A DNA stretch of 64,000 bases from Microbacterium flavum (GTDB lineage: Bacteria; Actinomycetota; Actinomycetes; Actinomycetales; Microbacteriaceae), in assembly GCF_018717645.1 (NCBI RefSeq), contig NZ_JAFLHG010000007.1:124001-188000 (forward strand). The letters are read 5' to 3'. The notes under the pieces were generated by a model. That model had not been told where the DNA came from. It made no database searches and was given only the letters and a program-made list of their open reading frames with translations. Below, one piece after another: positions 60,895 to 64,000 of the stretch; within the stretch, counting starts at the first letter, position 1, and each line of letters starts with the position of its first letter. Made by a program: the position numbers and the translations under genes.

Positions 60895-61422
60895 GTGACG
60901 CACGACGACGCCCCCGCAGACCGCGAGATCCTCACCTGGGACGGCTTCGGCGCCGCGACCCGCGACCTCTCCCGGAGGATCGTCGCCGATGAGTTCATCC
61001 CCGATGTCGTCGTCGCGATCGCCCGCGGCGGGCTGCTCCCAGCGGGCGCCATCGCGTACGGTCTCGGGGTCAAGAGCTGCGGCGCTCTGAACGTCGAGTT
61101 CTACACGGGCATCGGCACGGTGCTGGAGGCGCCGGCGCTCCTGCCCCCCGACCTCGACCTCGGCTACCTCCCCGGCAAGCGCGTCCTCCTCGTCGACGAC
61201 GTCGCCGACAGCGGGCGGACGTTGGCGCTCGCCGTCACGATGCTCGAGGAGGCCGGGGCCGACGTGCGGTCGGTCTGCATCTACACGAAGCCCGGCTCCG
61301 TGGCATCCCCCGACTACTCGTGGCGCGAGACCGACCGGTGGATCGACTTCCCCTGGTCGGCGCGCGGCACGGTGACGGAGGAGGACGGCGGCGCGACCTC
61401 GCACACGGGCGCCAGCGCCTGA
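60895..61422 (+). CDS. purine-type phosphoribosyltransferase
   Basis: 175-residue type I PRTase. [14 protein letters not shown] (about 38-51) is the first PPi-binding loop. The PRPP motif is [14 protein letters not shown] (about 99-112). The C-terminal W-I-D-F-P-W hood motif is shared with xanthine/hypoxanthine PRTases of the Gpt group. It probably salvages a purine base, though the base cannot be deduced. The stop overlaps the ATG of ung by one base, so the two genes are coupled. Confidence 0.85.
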   Translation: MTHDDAPADREILTWDGFGAATRDLSRRIVADEFIPDVVVAIARGGLLPAGAIAYGLGVKSCGALNVEFYTGIGTVLEAPALLPPDLDLGYLPGKRVLLVDDVADSGRTLALAVTMLEEAGADVRSVCIYTKPGSVASPDYSWRETDRWIDFPWSARGTVTEEDGGATSHTGASA

Positions 61423-62111
61423 TGGCGAGGTCGCTGGACGAGCTGGCCGCGGACGGACTCATCGACCCGGGATGGGCGGCCGCCCTGGCCCCCGTCGCGC
61501 CCGACATCGCCTCCCTCGGCGACCGCCTGCGCGCGGAGACCGCCGCCGGGCGGTCGTACCTGCCGGCGGGGGACCATGTCCTCCGCGCCTTCGCCCGACC
61601 GCTCGACGAGGTCCGGGTGCTCATCGTGGGGCAGGACCCGTACCCGACGCCCGGCCATCCGATCGGGCTGTCCTTCGCCGTGGACCGGCACGTGCGGCCC
61701 CTTCCGCGCAGCCTCGGCAACATCTACCGCGAGCTGCACGACGACCTGGGGATCCCCCCGGCATCGCACGGCGACCTCTCGGCCTGGAGCGATCAGGGCG
61801 TCATGCTCCTCAACCGCGTGCTCACCGTCGCCCCGGGGGCCCCGGCCTCCCATCGCGGATGGGGGTGGGAGAAGGTGACCGAGCACGCCATCCGCACCCT
61901 CGTCGGGCGCGACGCCCCGCTCGTGGCGATCCTGTGGGGGCAGGATGCCGCGAACCTGAGGCCGCTGCTGGGCGAGACACCGATCGTCGCGTCGGCGCAT
62001 CCGTCTCCGCTGTCGGCCCGTCGCGGGTTCTTCGGATCGAAGCCGTTCTCGCGGACCAACGAGCTCCTCACCGGCCTGGGCGCGGCGCCGGTCGACTGGC
62101 GCGTAGGCTGA
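61422..62111 (+). CDS. ung: uracil-DNA glycosylase, family 1
   Basis: 229-residue repair enzyme that removes uracil from DNA. The catalytic water-activating loop is V-G-Q-D-P-Y-P-T (Asp in position three of G-Q-D), followed by the [10 protein letters not shown] segment, [10 protein letters not shown] and the minor-groove leucine loop A-H-P-S-P-L-S-A. Lengths and spacing are normal. It begins inside the PRTase stop codon and its own stop overlaps the -10 box of the following acetyltransferase gene. Confidence 0.95.
   Translation: MARSLDELAADGLIDPGWAAALAPVAPDIASLGDRLRAETAAGRSYLPAGDHVLRAFARPLDEVRVLIVGQDPYPTPGHPIGLSFAVDRHVRPLPRSLGNIYRELHDDLGIPPASHGDLSAWSDQGVMLLNRVLTVAPGAPASHRGWGWEKVTEHAIRTLVGRDAPLVAILWGQDAANLRPLLGETPIVASAHPSPLSARRGFFGSKPFSRTNELLTGLGAAPVDWRVG
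62104..62109 (+). promoter_or_regulatory. -10 box of the GNAT gene at the end of ung, leaderless spacing
   Basis: TAGGCT covers the last codons of ung and ends 7 bases before the ATG at 62117. Confidence 0.5.
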
Positions 62112-62116
62112 CGCGC

Positions 62117-62731
62117 ATGCTGGAGGAGGAGTACGACAAGACGCGGCGGCGTCTGCCGCTCCACCTGCGCCGGGCCGAGTCCGAGCGGCCGTTCACGTAT
62201 GAGATCCGTCCGGTGCGCGAGAGCGACATCCCCGACATCCGGGAGATCTACAACCACTACGTGACGAATTCCGTCGTCACCTTCGACGAGAAGAAGTGGA
62301 CCCTGGCGCAGTGGCGGGAGAAGGTCGCATTCCTCGCGAAGCACGACATGCCCTTCCTCGTCGCCGAGGGTCCGAGCGGCCAGATCCTCGGGTATGCGCT
62401 CGTGCAGCCGATGTCGGCCAAGTCGGCGTTCCGCTACAGCGTCGAGAACTCGATCTATCTCGGGCACGCCGCGACCGGCAAGGGGCTCGGACGAGCTCTC
62501 CTGGAGGCGCTCATCACGGCATCCGAGGAGGCCGGCATCCATCAGATGGTCGCCGTCATCAGCGACAAGGGCGCTGAAGGGTCGGTCGCGCTGCACGAGA
62601 AGCTCGGCTTCGTCGAGGTGGGGCGGATGGGCCGCGTCGGATTCAAGTTCGGCCGGTGGCTGGGGACGATCTACCTGCAGCGCCAGCTCTCACCGGTGAA
62701 GAAGAAGCGCGGGCTCTTCGGCAAGCGGTGA
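62117..62731 (+). CDS. GNAT N-acetyltransferase (phosphinothricin-acetyltransferase-like)
   Basis: 204-residue acetyltransferase. After a charged 30-residue lead, I-R-P-V-R-E-S-D-I-P-D-I-R-E-I-Y-N-H-Y-V-T-N-S-V (about 32-55) matches the start of the Pat-like GNAT group. The acetyl-CoA-binding loop G-H-A-A-T-G-K-G-L-G-R-A-L-L is near 116-129. The H-E-K-L-G-F-V-E-V-G segment closes the domain. The end is a basic S-P-V-K-K-K-R-G-L-F-G-K tail. Acceptor amine unknown. Confidence 0.88.
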   Translation: MLEEEYDKTRRRLPLHLRRAESERPFTYEIRPVRESDIPDIREIYNHYVTNSVVTFDEKKWTLAQWREKVAFLAKHDMPFLVAEGPSGQILGYALVQPMSAKSAFRYSVENSIYLGHAATGKGLGRALLEALITASEEAGIHQMVAVISDKGAEGSVALHEKLGFVEVGRMGRVGFKFGRWLGTIYLQRQLSPVKKKRGLFGKR

Positions 62732-62740
62732 ACCGGCGTG

Positions 62741-63100
62741 TCAGCGGGGCGAGGACGCTGCGGCTTCGCGGACGGCGTCGATGAGCGTCCGCCACGGGCC
62801 GGACGCGTCGCCCTCGCGGAGCGCCGCGCGCCGCGGGGAGCCGCCGCCCACCACCGCCTCGACCGACCAGGTGAACCGGTCCGCGCCGCGCGGGGGAGCG
62901 CTGGGCGTCGCCCGCGCCGCTGCGGCGCCGTCATCCCCGCACTGATCCCACGGGCACTCGTCGACGAGGCGCGTCCAGGTCTGCGGGTCGCCGGGCGGGG
63001 CTGCGGCCGCCCAGCGTCGCGTCATCCCGGCGATGCCGCCGGACCGTGCGACGGTCACGCTCACGACCGTCTCGTCGTCGTGATCAGGCTGTTGCGTCAC
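62741..63100 (-). CDS. emfourin-type protealysin inhibitor
   Basis: 119-residue protein. V-V-S-V-T-V-A-R-S-G-G-I-A-G-M-T-R-R-W (about 12-30) is the family signature, an opening strand followed by S-G-G-x-x-G. The middle contains two cysteines (D-E-C-P-W-D-Q-C) and the C-terminal strand has F-T-W-S-V-E-A-V-V. Emfourin is a slow tight-binding inhibitor of the M4 protease protealysin and is encoded next to it in Serratia. The GTG start lies 17 bases inside the protease gene, so protease and inhibitor are made from one coupled transcript. No signal peptide is present. Confidence 0.85.
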   Translation of the reverse strand: MTQQPDHDDETVVSVTVARSGGIAGMTRRWAAAAPPGDPQTWTRLVDECPWDQCGDDGAAAARATPSAPPRGADRFTWSVEAVVGGGSPRRAALREGDASGPWRTLIDAVREAAASSPR

Positions 63101-64000
63101 CGATGCTCACGCCGACGGCGCCCCATGCGGTGCGGACGGCGGCGACCTCCTCCGACTGTTCACCGTACTCCCGCTCGGCGGTCTGCGTGGTGGCGGCGGC
63201 GAACGCCGCGAAGTCGGCGTCGCGGGCGAGGGCGCCGCCGGTGAGCGTGAGGTACCAGATGCGCCCGGCGCGCTCCCAGGACGCCCCGCCGAGGGCGACC
63301 GCCGCGAGCTGGAACGCCTTGTTGGGGATGCCGGAGTTGATGTGCACGCCGCCGTTGTCCTCGCTGGTCTGCACGTAGTCCCGCATGTGCGCCGGCTGCG
63401 GGTCGCGCCCGAGGACGTCGTCGTCGTACGCGGTGCCCGGCGCCTTCATCGACCGCAGGGCCACCCCCTGCACCGCATCGGTGAAGATGCCCGCGCCGAT
63501 CAGCCACGTCGCCTCCGCCGCGCTCTGCCCGAGCGTGTGCTGCTCGGTCATGGCGCCGAAGACATCCGCGATCGACTCGTTGAGGGCGCCGGACTGGCCC
63601 TGGTAGTCGAGCCCGCCGCTGAACTCGACCACACCGTGGCCGAGCTCGTGCGCGATGACGCTGATCGAGGAGGTGAATCCGGTGAAGACCTCGCCGTCGC
63701 CGTCGCCGAACACCATCCGCTCGCCGTTCCAGAACGCGTTGTCGTAGTTCTCGCCGTAATGGACCGTCGCGGCCAGGGTGCCCCCCGCGCCGTCGATCGA
63801 GGCGCGCGCGAACGCATCCCAGAGGAAGTCGAACGTGTCGCCGAGCCCGGCGAAGGCCTGTTCGACCGATGCGTCCGCCGAGGCGGGGCCGTCCTCCGTG
63901 CGCACCTGCACTCCGGGCAGCACCTCGCGCCGCTGCGCGTCGGAGATGATGCGATCGGGAGCCGGCGACCCCTCGAAGACGAGGGCGTCGCCCTCGACCG
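63084..64000 (-). CDS. protealysin-like M4 metalloprotease (N-terminus beyond the window)
   Basis: The frame is open to the window edge. About 305 residues are visible, starting V-E-G-D-A-L-V-F-E-G-S-P-A-P-D-R, the end of a short propeptide. The gluzincin motif is V-I-A-H-E-L-G-H-G-V-V-E. The third zinc ligand is in G-A-L-N-E-S-I-A-D-V-F-G and the catalytic His region is N-G-G-V-H-I-N-S-G-I-P-N-K-A-F. The catalytic domain follows the short propeptide closely, as in protealysins, which are often intracellular zymogens. Whether a signal peptide exists cannot be seen. It is the first gene of a pair with emfourin. Confidence 0.92.
   Translation of the reverse strand, partial: VEGDALVFEGSPAPDRIISDAQRREVLPGVQVRTEDGPASADASVEQAFAGLGDTFDFLWDAFARASIDGAGGTLAATVHYGENYDNAFWNGERMVFGDGDGEVFTGFTSSISVIAHELGHGVVEFSGGLDYQGQSGALNESIADVFGAMTEQHTLGQSAAEATWLIGAGIFTDAVQGVALRSMKAPGTAYDDDVLGRDPQPAHMRDYVQTSEDNGGVHINSGIPNKAFQLAAVALGGASWERAGRIWYLTLTGGALARDADFAAFAAATTQTAEREYGEQSEEVAAVRTAWGAVGVSIGDATA

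Overview
The window is gene-dense chromosomal DNA of very high G+C content. It encodes two WhiB proteins, an MtrAB-LpqB module, PdtaS, a SigH/anti-sigma pair, a Kgd-type oxoglutarate decarboxylase fusion and DUF3499. This points to an actinobacterium, and the gene set and sequence style fit Microbacteriaceae, most likely Microbacterium or a close relative. I see no rRNA, tRNA, CRISPR array, insertion sequence or prophage. No stretch above 300 bases lacks a gene.

Layout. (1) 1-36,100 is a conserved actinobacterial core block whose gene content matches, from general knowledge, the Mycobacterium tuberculosis Rv3213-Rv3260 neighbourhood: manA, whiB2-like, a large GT2 membrane protein with DUF5719, an Rv3259-like protein, DUF3499, mtrA-mtrB-lpqB, comF, hpf, secA, an Rv3235-like protein, a ParA-like ATPase, pdtaS, whiB1, rsgA, aroA, sigH and its anti-sigma factor. 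Accessory units sit inside it: furA-katG, an aquaporin and an ABC efflux set. (2) 36,100-41,000 is a glycerolipid cluster (lipid kinase, alkyl-DHAP-synthase-like flavoprotein, TetR, GlpD). (3) 41,000-49,000 holds Kgd, GuaB1 and a pair of CNNM/CorC ion transporters preceded by a short acidic/proline-rich leader ORF. (4) 49,000-54,000 holds an ene-reductase, NAD(P)HX dehydratase, a GT87-like membrane protein, a thiamine-binding protein and an MFS transporter. (5) 54,000-60,000 is on the minus strand: metY, a DUF2332 gene, metX and a large cytosolic-looking metzincin. (6) 60,000-64,000 holds SDR, PRT, Ung and GNAT genes, then a protealysin-like M4 protease with its emfourin inhibitor, truncated by the window edge.

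Regulation visible in the DNA. About twenty genes have a TANNNT -10 box ending 6-7 bases before the start codon, so many mRNAs here are probably leaderless. There are clear inverted repeats at furA (operator), over the comF start codon, before hpf, and between metY and the SDR gene. GGTCACAG direct repeats precede secA. Several GC-rich hairpins lie between convergent genes. Two intergenic copies of a 66-70-base palindromic element (7147-7216 and 46378-46443) form a dispersed repeat family.

The most interesting candidate system is the leader ORF at 46511-46582. Its product begins with two Asp and two Pro codons, its end contains a hairpin that masks the downstream ribosome binding site, and its stop overlaps the start of a CNNM transporter. 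This resembles Mg2+-sensing leader peptides such as MgtL.
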